The notes under the pieces: model-generated
Seen by the model: only the letters and a program-made list of their open reading frames with translations
Databases searched by the model: none
Told to the model about the DNA's origin: nothing
Translations under genes and position numbers: made by a program
In this document: positions 1 through 10,253 of the stretch, in pieces
Numbering within the stretch: position 1 is the stretch's first letter
How the letters are laid out: every line of letters starts with the position of its first letter
DNA from: JANXQG01 sp963775975
GTDB lineage: Bacteria > Planctomycetota > Planctomycetia > Pirellulales > Thermoguttaceae
Length of the DNA: 64,000 nucleotides
Assembly: GCA_963775975.1 (NCBI GenBank)
Contig: CAVZKX010000004.1
Coordinates: 124,001 to 188,000, forward strand
Direction of reading: 5' to 3'

Positions 1-1949
1 TACCGAACTTCATCTTTCGCGGAGCCAGGTTGGCAATGCAGATAAATAGCTTGCCGACGAGGTCCTCGGGCTTGTAGAAACCTTTGATACCGGCAAAGAC
101 GGTGCGCGTGTTTTCGCCGCCGAGACTGATTGTGAGCTTTAGCAGTTTCTTCGCCTCGGGAATCTCTTCGGCTGCCAGGATGCGGCAGACCCGCAGATCG
201 ACTTTGGCAAAATCATCTACCGTGCATTCCGAGCACAGCGGCTCGGCCTTGAGCGGCGCGTCGTCATCCACGGTGGTGGATCCGCGCTGCGCTTGACTCA
301 CCCTACTTTCCACTTCCTCCGGCTCAGCGCTGGCGGCGATCATTGCCTCGACCTTCTTTGCGTCAACTCGCTCGGCGAGATGCCGGAACTTGCCGACCTT
401 CGCGCCGACGAGCGGCTGCTGCGATTGCTCCCAGCGCGTGATTTGATCGCCGAAGAAGTCCCCAATGTCATGGGCCATCATGGGCAATACTGGGGCGAGG
501 TAGATCGCCAATTGCCGGAATAGGTTCAGGCCGATGGTGCAGACATCGAGTTGCCGCCCGGCCTGATCGGGCCCCTTCAGATTCCAGGGGGCATTCTCGT
601 CGATGAACTTGTTCGCCCGGTCGGCCGCGGCCATGATCGTCCGCATCGCGCGGGCGAAATCACATGCCTCATAGGCCGCGGCGATCTCCGCGCCGTCCTT
701 GGCCGCCTGGGCAAATAGACCGCCGTCGTCCGGATAGGCGGCCGCCAACCCGCTCTTGCGCACAAAATTGGCCGTGCGGCTGGCGATGTTCACGAACTTG
801 CCCACCACGTCGGCGTTGACCTTGGTGAGGAACTCGTCGAGATTCAAGTCGAGGTCTTCGACGTTGCCGCCGAGTTTTGCTGCGTAATAGTAGCGCAAGT
901 AAGCGGGATCGAGATGCTCCAGGTAAGTGGCCGCCTTGACAAATGTGCCGTCGCGTTTGGACATCTTCTCGCCGTTGACGGTAAGGAAGCCGTGGATGTG
1001 GACCTTCTTCGGCAGGCTGATGCCGGCCGTCTTGAGCATCGCGGGCCAGAAGAGCGTGTGGAAGTATGTGATGTCCTTGCCGATGAAGTGGTGAATGTCG
1101 CAATCCTGCGCTCCGCCACCAGTCGTCAACCTTCTCGCCGTTGCTATCGCACCATTGCTGCGTTGACGCAATGTAGCCGATCGGGGCGTCGAACCAGACG
1201 TACCAGTAATTGCCTGGACTATCGGGAATCTCGAAGCCGAAATAGGGGGCCGGCCGCGAGATGTCCCAATCGCGGAGCGGCTCGTGGAGGAAATGCCCCT
1301 TGAGATAATTGGCGATCTCCGGCTGCAACGCGCCGCTCTTGGTCGCCCACTCTTCCAAGAAGGCGTGAAGTCGTTCGATGTTCACGAACAAATGCTTGGC
1401 CTTGCGTAGCTCGGGCGTCGCGCCGGTGAGCGTGCTCTTTGGTTCAAGCAATTCAACCGCGTCGTAATGCGTATCGCATTTCACGCAGCTATCGCCGTAT
1501 TGATCGGGCGTCTTGCATTTCGGGCAAGTTCCTTTGACGAACCTGTCGGCTAGGAACGTGCCGGCCTCCGGATCGTAAAGCTGCTCGACCTCCTTTTCGC
1601 TCACCAGCCCATCGCGACGCAGTGCGCTCCAGATTTCGACGCAGAACGCTTTATTTTCCGCGCTGTGCGTGCTGCCATAGTTATCGAATTCAATCTGGAA
1701 GGCGGTGAAGTCGGCAAGGTGGGCCTGCTGCATCCGGGCAATTAGTTCTTCCTCGCTCACGCCTTCCTTACGGGCGCGAATCATGATCGCCGTGCCGTGC
1801 GTGTCGTCGGCGCAGACGTAAACGCACCGCCGGCCAGTGAGCTTCTGGAATCGGACCCAGACGTCAGTCTGGATGTACTCTACGAGGTGGCCCAGATGGA
1901 TCGGACCATTGGCGTAGGGCAGGGCGCTGGTGACGAGGATGCGTTTCAT
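1..1949 (-). CDS. metG: Methionyl-tRNA synthetase, 3' end outside window, one frameshift
   Basis: Charges tRNA-Met with methionine in the cytoplasm. The N-terminus reads MKRILVTSALPYANGPIHLG, which holds the class I HIGH-type motif (HLGH). A zinc knuckle with CPKC and CVKC follows near residues 140-160. The KMSKR signature lies in the second reading frame (about position 960). Near the left edge a Trbp111-like tRNA-binding domain begins (DLRVCRILAAEEIPEAKKLL), and the gene runs off the window. A one-base shift at about 1105-1120 separates the two halves; both halves match the family, so I read this as a sequence error. ATG at 1949 is preferred to the in-frame TTG at 1955. It is divergent from hisH. 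Confidence 0.93.
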
Positions 1950-2100
1950 TGACAATCCGTTGTTCCGGAGGCTAGTCGAAAAGGGGAATTCTAGGCTCTA
2001 GGCCGCCCACAAGCAACCACCCTTGCCTGACGGCCGCCCCGCCGTGCGGATCTTCGCGCGAGAGCTGAGATCAAATAGAATTGATTGGCAGGAAACAGTT

Positions 2101-2736
2101 ATGACCACTGAAAACCGCGAACCGACGATCGCCATCATCGACTACGGCATGGGCAATCTTCGCTCCGTGCAAAAGGCGTTCGAGAACGTTGGACATTCGG
2201 CCACGATTACCAATGACCCGGCGGTCGTCGCCAAGGCCGCCAAAGTAGTCTTGCCGGGCGTCGGTGCGTTTGAGGACGCCATGCATGAGTTGCGGCAACG
2301 AAACCTCGTTCGGCCCGTGCTCGACGCGATCGAGTCGGGCAAGCCGTTCCTCGGCATTTGTCTCGGGCTGCAACTCTTGTTCGACGTGGGCTATGAAAAC
2401 GGCCGCCACGAGGGGCTCGGGGTGCTCCGCGGCGATGTGGTCCGCTTCGATCTGCCGGAGGAATATTCCGTGCCGCACATGGGCTGGAACCAGCTCGATA
2501 TCGTTCGCTGTCCGCCTGTGTTGCGGGACGTTGATCCGGGCACCTATGTCTATTTCGTCCATTCCTATTACGTCGTTCCGAAAGACGCCGCCGTCATCGC
2601 CACGACCACCGACTACGGCGGTCCATTCTGCTCGATGATCTGGCGCGGCAACGTTTTTGCGTCTCAGTTCCACCCGGAAAAAAGCCAGTCGAACGGTCTG
2701 AAGATTCTGCGGAATTTCGCCCTGTTGAGCGGGTAG
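2101..2736 (+). CDS. hisH: Imidazole glycerol phosphate synthase, glutamine amidotransferase subunit HisH
   Basis: HisH hydrolyses glutamine and feeds ammonia to HisF in histidine biosynthesis. The 211-residue protein has the normal class I amidotransferase layout: the nucleophile Cys87 in GICLGLQLLF and the His191/Glu193 pair in QFHPEKSQ. The early IDYGMGNLRSV and LPGVGAFEDAM segments are typical of HisH. ATG 2101 is preferred because AGGAAA lies just upstream; an earlier in-frame start at 2023 would add an unconserved tail. Ten bases later the first membrane TPR gene begins, and hisA follows after two such genes. hisF is not in the window. Confidence 0.95.
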   Translation: MTTENREPTIAIIDYGMGNLRSVQKAFENVGHSATITNDPAVVAKAAKVVLPGVGAFEDAMHELRQRNLVRPVLDAIESGKPFLGICLGLQLLFDVGYENGRHEGLGVLRGDVVRFDLPEEYSVPHMGWNQLDIVRCPPVLRDVDPGTYVYFVHSYYVVPKDAAVIATTTDYGGPFCSMIWRGNVFASQFHPEKSQSNGLKILRNFALLSG

Positions 2737-2745
2737 ATACGGTCG

Positions 2746-4421
2746 ATGGCCAGAAAACCGCGAAAATTGCCGCCAACTCGCCGTATGTCGCCGGATCACG
2801 AGGCACCGCGGCCGGAAGAAATCTGCAATGGAGCAGCGTGGCGCGACGCAAGCATTTGCGGCTTACTCGCCGCCGCAGTCGCAATCACCTTTCTGCCGGC
2901 GCTCTCTGATCCATTTCTGCATTTCGACGACGATATTTACGTATTCAATGAACGGCACGTGACCACAGGGCTCACCGCGGAGAATTGGGACTGGGCGTGG
3001 ACGAAAACCCATGCCGCGAATTGGCACCCGTTGACGACCCTCTCCCACATGCTCGATTGCCAAATCTTCGGCCTGCGGGCCTGGGGACATCACCTGGTCA
3101 ACCTGATGCTTCATTCAGTCGTTGCAATGCTTGTGTTCCTTGTCGTAAAGCGCTTATCAGGACGATTCTGGACGTTGGCCGCTCTGGCGGCGATTTTTGC
3201 GGTCCATCCATTGCGCGTCGAATCGGTCGTCTGGGTGGCCGAACGCAAGGACTTGCTGTGCGCGGTCTTTTTTTGGCTGACATTGGCGGCGTATGTTGGT
3301 TGGCGCGGCGGCCGTTTTCCCCGCTCCGCTATTGTCTGGTTGTTGTTTGCTTTGCCCTGGCCTTGCTGGCGAAACCGATGGCAGTCAGCTTGCCGCTCGT
3401 GTTGCTCGTGCTCGATTTTTGGCCGCTGAGGAGAACTCAAACCGGGCGATGGTCCGCACTATTGCTCGAGAAGTTGCCGCTCGTGGCAATGTCGGCCGCC
3501 TTGTGCGCGAAGACGCTCGCGGTTCAGCATGAAGCCGTGGAGTTGAATGCCGCGCTGCCGTTATCCGCACGAGCTCTAAACGCCCTTGTCTCTTATCAGG
3601 CATACATCGTCAAGACCTTTTGTCCAACGGGTTTGGCCGCTCATTATCCCTTTCCGCGGCAGTTTTCGCTGCCGACCGTGGCCGTCGCGGCCGGGTTGCT
3701 GTCGGTAATTACAATCGTGGCCATACTCCTGCGCCGGTCACGCCCCTATTTGCTCGCTGGATGGTTGTGGTATCTCGGAATGCTGGTCCCAGTGATCGGC
3801 TTGGTACAGGTCGGACGTCAGTCGATGGCCGACCGCTACACCTATTTTCCGCAGATCGGGCTACTTGCCATGATTGTCTTCACGGCGGCCGATCTTCTCG
3901 CCGCTCGAACTCGGCTACATCCGGCGGCCAGCGCAGTCCTGGCACTGGTTCTTTCACTATTAGCAGCCGACTCATGGAGGCAGACGAAGTTCTGGCACGA
4001 TGACATCGCATTTGTTCAACGAGCTTTGGACTGCAATGAGGACGATTCGGAGATGCACAACAATATGGCCGCCGCATTGATCAACCGATCGGACTTGACT
4101 GGTGCGTTGTCGCACGCGAAGCGAGCAGTCGAACTTGACGTTGATTCCGCGACTGCTCAAGCCAATCTGGCCAAGGTACTTACGAAACGGTGCCAATACC
4201 GTGACGCAATAGATCATGCCAAAAAAAGCGTGGAACTCGCTCCGGGTTGTGCCGATTTTCATTTCATTTACGGCAACGCCCTGGCGCTGGACCGCCGCTA
4301 CCAGGAATCCGTCCCGCAATTCCAGGAAGCGATTCGACTGCAGCCGGACCAAAGACTATATTCCGATCAACTTGCGCGGGTCCTCACCATCCTGAAGCAG
4401 CCTGAATCCCACCGACCCTAG
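2746..4421 (+). CDS. Membrane TPR protein A, GT-C/TMTC-like, frameshifted
   Basis: Polytopic membrane protein followed by TPRs. Recognisable family blocks are HFDDDIYVFNERHV, NWHPLTTLSHMLDC, HPLRVESVVWVAERKD and, after the hydrophobic core, QSMADRYTYFPQIG. About three TPR-like units follow (for example ALSHAKRAVELDVDSATAQA). The acidic first loop (FDDD) resembles GT-C protein mannosyltransferases and eukaryotic TMTC proteins, so a glycosyltransferase role is possible but inferred. It lacks the C-terminal cap of proteins C, D and E. A one-base shift lies at about 3315-3330, in a T4C4 tract, between AYVGW and RYCLVVVCFALALLAKPM; the join is otherwise seamless. The next gene starts 5 bases downstream, which suggests co-translation. 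Confidence 0.8.
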
Positions 4422-4426
4422 GGAAC

Positions 4427-6533
4427 ATGAATCGTCCCGCTTCCTCCAACAAATCGCTGCTAGACCGTCAAGTGCCCCCGCCGCTGCTGCCGCGCACAGT
4501 GGAACACTGGTTGCGGAGAAACGGATCCGCATTCGTCGTTTGCCTATTCTTGGTCGCGGCCACGCTGGCTGTTTTCGGGCAGTCGCTGGCATTCGACTTC
4601 CTGAACTACGACGACGACGATTACATCCTCGACAATCCGCACGTCAAGGATGGGCTGACGCTTGCCGGTGCGCGATGGGCATTTACCCACGTACACTCCG
4701 CGAACTGGCACCCGCTGACCACGCTCTCGCACATGCTGGACTGCTCGATCTACGGCCTATAGCCCGGCGGGCACCATCTTACCAATGTTCTCCTGCACAC
4801 GGCCGGTTCGGTAGTGCTTTTTTTGGCGCTGCGGCGGCTCACCGGAGCCACATGGCGAAGCGGGTTCGTGGCTGCGCTGTTCTGTCTGCACCCGCTGCAC
4901 GTCGAGTCGGTAGCTTGGATCTCCGAACGCAAGGACGTGCTTAGCGGATTGTTTTTCGCGCTGATCCTATGGGCATATGCCGCCTACGCGATGCTGCCAT
5001 TTTCTTGGATGCGCTATTGTCTGGTGATCGTACTATTCACGTCCGGACTGCTGTGTAAGCCGATGCTTGTAACTGTGCCGTTCGTCTTGCTGCTGTTGGA
5101 TTATTGGCCGCTCGGCCGGTACATTCGTCGTTCGCGGAGCGCGGATTCCGGGCAGCCGGGTTTGCCTACGGCCGTAGCAGCAACTTTCACGAGGCTTATC
5201 GCTGAAAAGATACCACTGCTTGTGTTGTCGGCGGCGAGTTGCGTTGCCACGTATCTATGCGCAGCAAAGCAAACACGCGGTCCATGAGCAATCGCCTCTC
5301 TGGTTTCGAATTCAAATGGCCCTCCTAGCCTACTGCGGCTATCTCGCGAAAATGGTCTGGCCGACAGGTCTAGCGGCGCCATATCCGCCGCGAATCGACC
5401 CGCGCTGGCTTGCCTGCGCGGCATGTTTTTTCATTCTCCTGAGCGTCACGGTTGTGGCGATCGTTTTGGCGCGCCGAGGCAAGCCGTACTTTGCCGCCGG
5501 ATGGTTCTGGTACCTTGGCATGTTGGCGCCGGTGAGCGGCTTCATACTTATCGGCAACCACGCCATGGCTGACCGGTATACGTACTTGCCGCTAATCGGC
5601 GTGTTCATCGCATTGACTTGGAGCGCCGGCGATCTTTTCAAGCGGGTGCGAGTGTCGTCGCGGTGGTGGTTCGCGGTAACATTACTTGCCGTGCTGGCGG
5701 TGTTGAGTTTCTTTCAGGTGCGCAACTGGCGGGAGAGCGAGGTTTATTGGCGGCACGTTATCGCGGTTACCGACGGGAACGCCTTCGCCGAAAACTCGCT
5801 GGGGGCATTTCTTTGGGACCGACGGCCTGAGCTGAGAAGCGAGGCGGCGGATCATTGGCGCAAAGCACTAAGCATAATCCCGAACGACGCGCTTGCGAAT
5901 GCTAATCTCGCCACGGTGCTTTGCGAGCAGGGTGACGTCCATGACGCAATCGCGCACTACATTATCGCGATGCGGTGGGATCCCGACAATCTCAATACAA
6001 TTACCAATTTCGCCTACGCGCTGGAAAAGGCGGGGCGCATGTCGGACGCGGAAAATGGCTTTCGCGAAGCAGTAAGGCTGGAACCCGACAACCCCTACAT
6101 GCTTGACAATCTGGGCTGCGCACTTGCTCGGCGGGGCCGTGCTAGCGAGGCGATTCCGTACCACCGTCGAGCGGTCGATTCAGCTCCGCAAGTCGCGCGG
6201 TTTCGGACAGACTTTGGCACTGCCCTTCTTGCTGCCGACAGCATCGACGGATGTGTTGAACAATGCCAGGCCGCGGTTCGTCTTGCCCCGCAAGATGTCA
6301 GCGCCCGGCTCGTGTTGGCGAAGGCGTATTCCCGCATGGGAAAGAGTCATGAAGCACGCGATCAATGGCAGGCTATCTTGACAATTCAGCCCTGGAATCT
6401 TGACGCATTAGAGGGACTCGAAAGGTCGCGTCCCGCTAGGGGAGGCGACTCCTACCCGACGCCGCGCGGCGCTCCCCGAAAGAACCGTGATGCCTACGCC
6501 GGGTCGCCTTGTAAGTCGGACTCACCGATGTAG
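4427..6533 (+). CDS. Membrane TPR protein B, GT-C/TMTC-like, with in-frame TAG and a frameshift
   Basis: Close paralogue of the preceding gene: NYDDDDYILDNPHVKDGLT, NWHPLTTLSHMLDC, HPLHVESVAWISERKD, MADRYTYLPLIG, then four or five TPRs in the last 250 residues. Two defects are visible. TAG at 4760-4762 replaces the tryptophan of the conserved YGLWxGGHHLTNV segment. A one-base shift occurs at about 5265-5285, between YLCAAKQT and AVHEQSPLWFRIQ. Reading resumes perfectly after both, so the gene is either recently decayed or mis-sequenced. TAGGGA upstream supports the ATG at 4427. The C-terminal cap of proteins C, D and E is absent. hisA follows about 40 bases later. Confidence 0.72.
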
Positions 6534-6574
6534 AATTAGTTTTTTCCCCTGGGCCTTGATCGGGAGCATTGAGG

Positions 6575-7321
6575 GTGGAAGTCTGGCCTGCAATTGACCT
6601 GCGTGGGGGCAAGTGCGTGCGTCTCCAGCAGGGGGATTACGATCGCGAAACCGTCTTCGGAGACGATCCCGCGAAGATTGCCCGGCAGTGGACCGATCAG
6701 GGGGCGAGGCATCTCCATCTCGTCGATCTCGATGGTGCCCGTGAGGGGCAACCTAAGAATCTTGCGGCTATTTCCGCGATTCTCAAAGCCGTCACGCTGG
6801 AATGCGAGCTTGGCGGCGGAATTCGCGATGAATCGACGATCCGCGACCTTCTTGACCTGGGCCTCCGCCGAGTGGTGATTGGTACGCTAGCCATCCGCGA
6901 GCCGGACTGGTTTCGATCCATGTGCCGGCTTTTCCCCCACCAGTTGGTGCTTGGAATAGACGCCCGCGACGGCTGCGTTGCCACCCACGGCTGGCTACAA
7001 ACTAGTGATTTAGCGGCTACCGAAGTTGCCCGGCAGTTCGGCAACGAACCGCTGGCGGCGATCATTTATACGGATATCGCCACCGATGGGATGCTCGCCG
7101 GGCCTAACCTTGTTGCTATGGCCGAGATGCAAGCGGCCGTCGATTTGCCGGTGATCGCATCAGGGGGGGTGACGACGGCCGCCGACGTTGCTCAACTGAC
7201 GGCGATTCCGATGGCAGGCTGCATTATCGGCCGCGCCCTCTATGAAGGAACCATAACCCTGCCCGACGCACTCGCTGCGGCAGGCGAACAACAGTATTCA
7301 GCCCTGAAAACTGAACACTGA
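6575..7321 (+). CDS. hisA: ProFAR isomerase HisA
   Basis: HisA isomerises the ProFAR intermediate to PRFAR in histidine biosynthesis. It is a TIM barrel of about 248 residues. The N-terminal strand VEVWPAIDLRGGKCVRLQQG carries the catalytic Asp8, and YTDIATDGMLAGPN carries the second catalytic Asp. Phosphate-binding glycines are in LGGGIRDE and ASGGVTT. GTG 6575 is preferred over TTG 6569 because GGGAG at 6562-6566 is well spaced for it and it matches the family N-terminus. It follows two TPR membrane genes and lies 21 bases before the EF-G paralogue. Confidence 0.94.
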   Translation: MEVWPAIDLRGGKCVRLQQGDYDRETVFGDDPAKIARQWTDQGARHLHLVDLDGAREGQPKNLAAISAILKAVTLECELGGGIRDESTIRDLLDLGLRRVVIGTLAIREPDWFRSMCRLFPHQLVLGIDARDGCVATHGWLQTSDLAATEVARQFGNEPLAAIIYTDIATDGMLAGPNLVAMAEMQAAVDLPVIASGGVTTAADVAQLTAIPMAGCIIGRALYEGTITLPDALAAAGEQQYSALKTEH

Positions 7322-7342
7322 ACACTTTAGAAAGACTTTCTC

Positions 7343-9441
7343 ATGGCTAAACTCTCTGTGGCGGACATTCGCAACGTGGCATTTGCCGGGCATGGCGCGG
7401 CCGGAAAAACGGCCCTACTGGACAAAATCCTCTCCATGACGGGCACGATCACTCGCCCTGCCAATGTTGACGAGGGCAACAGTATTTGCGATTTCGATGA
7501 AGAGGAGCGGATCCATCACCATAGCGTCGAGGCTCACGTCGTCCACTTCAACCACGCGGGAAAGCGGTTCTATGCAATCGACACGCCCGGCTACCCGGAC
7601 CTTGTAGGGCAGACGATCGGCCCCTTGCACGCCGTAGATACGGCAATCATCGAAATCAACGCCCAGACTGGAATCGGAGTCACCACGCGGCGGGTTTTCC
7701 ATGAGGCGGCCAAGGCGGGAATCGGCCGCTTTATCGCCATCAACAAGATGGATGCCGACAATATCGACTTCCCGGCTCTGATTGCCCTCATTCAGGACAT
7801 GTTCGGCAAGGCGTGCCAGCTTCTGAACGTCCCCCTGGGCAAGGGGACCGATTTCCATGGCGTCGCCAGTACGCTCCACGTGCCCGATGACACCGCCGGG
7901 GCTTTACTCGATCCAAATGCCATCCACACGTCGCTTATCGAGTCAATTATTGAAGTCGACGAAGAGGTCATGTCCCGCTACTTCGACGGGGTCGAGCCGA
8001 ACGATGAAGAAATAGGCCGGCTAATTGTGCAGGCGATCGCGGGCGGGACGCTGATCCCGATCGTTTGCTGCTCGGCCAAGACGGGAGTGGGCGTAAAGGA
8101 ACTGCTGGACGCCCTGGTTTTCTGCGGCTTACCGCCAAGCGCCGTCCATCATACGGCCGTAACGGCCGAAAACAAGGTGGTTGACGTCATGGCCGATCCG
8201 GATGCCCCGCTCGTCGCTCAAATCTTCAAGACCCGCATCGACCCCTTCGTGCAGAAGCTAAGCTTCATCCGCATTTACTCAGGCACGCTCAAGAGCAACG
8301 AGACGGTCCATGCGGAAGGCATCCGCAAGGGTGTGAAAATCGGCCAGTTGTTCGAAGTCCAGGCCGACAAGACCGAGGCCGTCGATTCGGCCTCCGCGGG
8401 GCAGATCGTGGCGGTCACCAAGATGGACGATTTCAAGACCGGCATGTCGCTTGGCGATTTGCTGTTGCCGCCCATCCATTTCCCGGCGCCAATGGTCGGC
8501 CTGGCAATTTCGCCCAAAACACGCGGCGACGAGGCCAAAATCGCCACCGCGCTGCACAAGGTCGAAATGGAAGATCCCACGTTTCATCTCCATGCCGATC
8601 CTCAGACCAAGGAAATGGTCGCCTACGGCATGAGCGAGCTGCATCTGCAGTTGCTCCGCGAGCGCCTCAAACGTCGCGACAAGGCCGAGGTAGAGACCAA
8701 AGAGCCAAAAATACCCTACCGCGAAACGGTCCAGATCAACGCCGAGGGAAGCTACCGGCACAAAAAGCAGTCGGGCGGCCGCGGGCAGTTCGGCGAGGTG
8801 CACATTCGCATGTTCCCGCTGCCCAAGGCGTGAAGCCGGAAGATTACTGCACTAAGGACCGGTTCCCCTCCATGAAGGAATTTCACTACGACGAAGCACA
8901 CAACTTTATCTTCGTCAATTCGGTCGTCGGCGGCACGATCCCAAGCAATTTCCTGCCCGCCATCGAAAAGGGCTTCAAGGAACGCATGGAGCGCGGCGTG
9001 ATCGCGGGCTTCAAGGTGCAGAACCTGGCCGTCGAGGTCCACTTTGGCAAGTACCACGACGTTGATAGCTCGGAGCAGGCCTTCAAGACGGCCGGCTCGA
9101 TGGCCTTCCGCAACGTCTTTATGGAGGCTAAACCGGGCCTACTTGAACCGATCGTGAAGATCGAAATTACCGTACCCAGCGGTAAGGTGGGCGATATCAC
9201 GAGCGACCTCTCCGGCCGCCGTGCCCGCGTCTCGCGGATGGATTCCGCCGGCGGCGATCTGCAAACGATCGTGGCCGAAGCTCCGCTAGCCGAGGTCACG
9301 ACCTACGCACGGGCACTTTCGAGCATAACCGCGGGGCAAGGCAGCTACTCGCTGGAACTCAGCCACTACGACGTGGTGCCCGGCAACGTGCTACAGGAAA
9401 TCATCTCCAAGGCACAGATGAAGGAAGAGGAAGAGGAGTAG
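7343..9441 (+). CDS. Elongation factor G-like GTPase (EF-G paralogue), one frameshift
   Basis: Translation-factor GTPase of about 700 residues with EF-G domain order. The G1 loop is GHGAAGKT (residues 16-23), not the AHIDAGKTT of canonical EF-G. G3 is DTPGYPD, G4 NKMD and G5 SAKTG. The C-terminal part has domain IV (SGGRGQFGEV) and domain V (GRRARVSRMDSAGG). These features fit the EF-G-2/FusA2-like branch rather than the main EF-G; the main copy should lie elsewhere. A one-base deletion at about 8825-8830 splits PLPKA from VKPEDYCTKDRF. It ends in a short acidic run (KEEEEE). It is last in the apparent hisH-hisA operon. Confidence 0.88.
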
Positions 9442-9478
9442 GAACAAAGTCTCACGCGAAAAGTGAAAAGAACAAAGC

Positions 9479-9555
9479 CTCACGCAAAGGCGCGAAGCGC
9501 AAAGGGACGGTCGATTCGCAGCCGACTTCTTTGCGCCTCAGCGCCATTGCGTGAG
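9479..9555. terminator. Long inverted repeat downstream of the EF-G paralogue
   Basis: Arms 9479-9504 and 9529-9555 are near-perfect complements (CTCACGCAAAGGCGC against a copy ending GCCATTGCGTGAG), with a loop of about 24 bases and ATTCTTTTGT after it. It sits between two convergent genes, so it could terminate in either direction. The arm wording (tctcacgcaaaggcgc) resembles a dispersed palindromic repeat, so terminator function is inferred. Confidence 0.45.
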
Positions 9556-9889
9556 ATTCTTTTGTATGGGATTCATTTGTTCAGATTTTCATTTGAGTGA
9601 GAATTCCCCCGACTTCCGATCCCGCGTTGTCTTCGTAGTTATTGGGATCGGCGCTTGCTATTGGACCGCAAGAGCTCGACCTTGGCTCGAAGCCAATCGA
9701 CGCGATCCTTGTCGCCACGCGCGGCGAGCAGACTCAAGGCATTTTTGTAATGCGTAATCGCCTCATCGATTTCGCCTCGGCCCTCCAGAATCACCGCAAG
9801 GTTAAACTGTGCTTCCACGTAGTCCGGCTTTGTCTGAAGAGCAGATCGGTAATGTGCAATCGCTTCGTCGGCCACTCCCAGGCCGGCTA

Positions 9890-10002
9890 GTGTAGTGTCT
9901 CGAAAGTGAGGTGAATTATCGTGGCCAATTCGGGACAGTTACGCAATTTCGCAAGCTAAGTGACGTCCCACTCTAAATATCCATCTCAGTGAAGCACGAC
10001 AC
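9890..10002. mobile_element. Possible MITE-like element, 113 bp, TA-flanked
   Basis: The ends are imperfect inverted repeats: GTGTAGTGTCTC at the left and, read inward from the right, GTGTCGTGCTTC. Both sides are bordered by TA (9888-9889 and 10003-10004). It interrupts a TPR coding remnant at its left edge. TA targets and short ends fit Tc1/mariner-IS630-type miniatures, but no transposase is present and only one copy is seen, so this is inference. Confidence 0.4.
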
Positions 10003-10022
10003 TAACCCCTCTACGCCCGTTG

Positions 10023-10052
10023 AACCCTACAGAATCCTACAAAACCCTACAC
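10023..10052. repeat. Three tandem 10-bp repeats AAYCCTACAN
   Basis: AACCCTACAG, AATCCTACAA and AACCCTACAC follow one another at exactly 10-bp spacing, close to one helical turn. They lie in the ~100 bp of unexplained DNA between the MITE-like element and the upstream TPR remnant. Such phasing is typical of protein-binding iterons or recombinase sites; function is unknown. Confidence 0.5.
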
Positions 10053-10253
10053 TTTTTCGAATGGAAGGCAGACTTATGGGTGTGTATAAACTACCAATTT
10101 GAGCCAGATTGCTCCCCAGGTTAGCGAGCGCCGCCAAGTAGCCGGGCTTAATGCCGAGAGCCCGGCGATACTCCGCAATGGCATCAGCGAGTACTGCCGC
10201 GCTCGGACCAGGCGCAGCTGAAAGCAGAGGAAGAGGAGCAGCGCGGCCTGACT

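Larger units (their letters stand above)
9639..10190 (-). pseudogene. Remnant of a TPR protein, interrupted by inserted DNA
   Basis: Two separated TPR-coding pieces on the minus strand. The upstream piece (about 10190-10110) reads DAIAEYRRALGIKPGYLAAL, then NLGSNLA. The downstream piece (9890-9639) reads LAGLGVADEAIAHYRSAL, one more TPR and a short basic tail ending NSKRRSQ. Between them about 220 bases have no TPR coding and hold an inverted-repeat element and three 10-bp repeats. No initiator or membrane half was found upstream; the next gene's stop is at 10254. It is probably the 3' remnant of another member of the membrane TPR family. Confidence 0.55.

Noticed and set aside
2071..2799. 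242-codon minus-strand frame over hisH
   Set aside because: HisH has its full catalytic triad on the plus strand; the antisense frame is unsupported.
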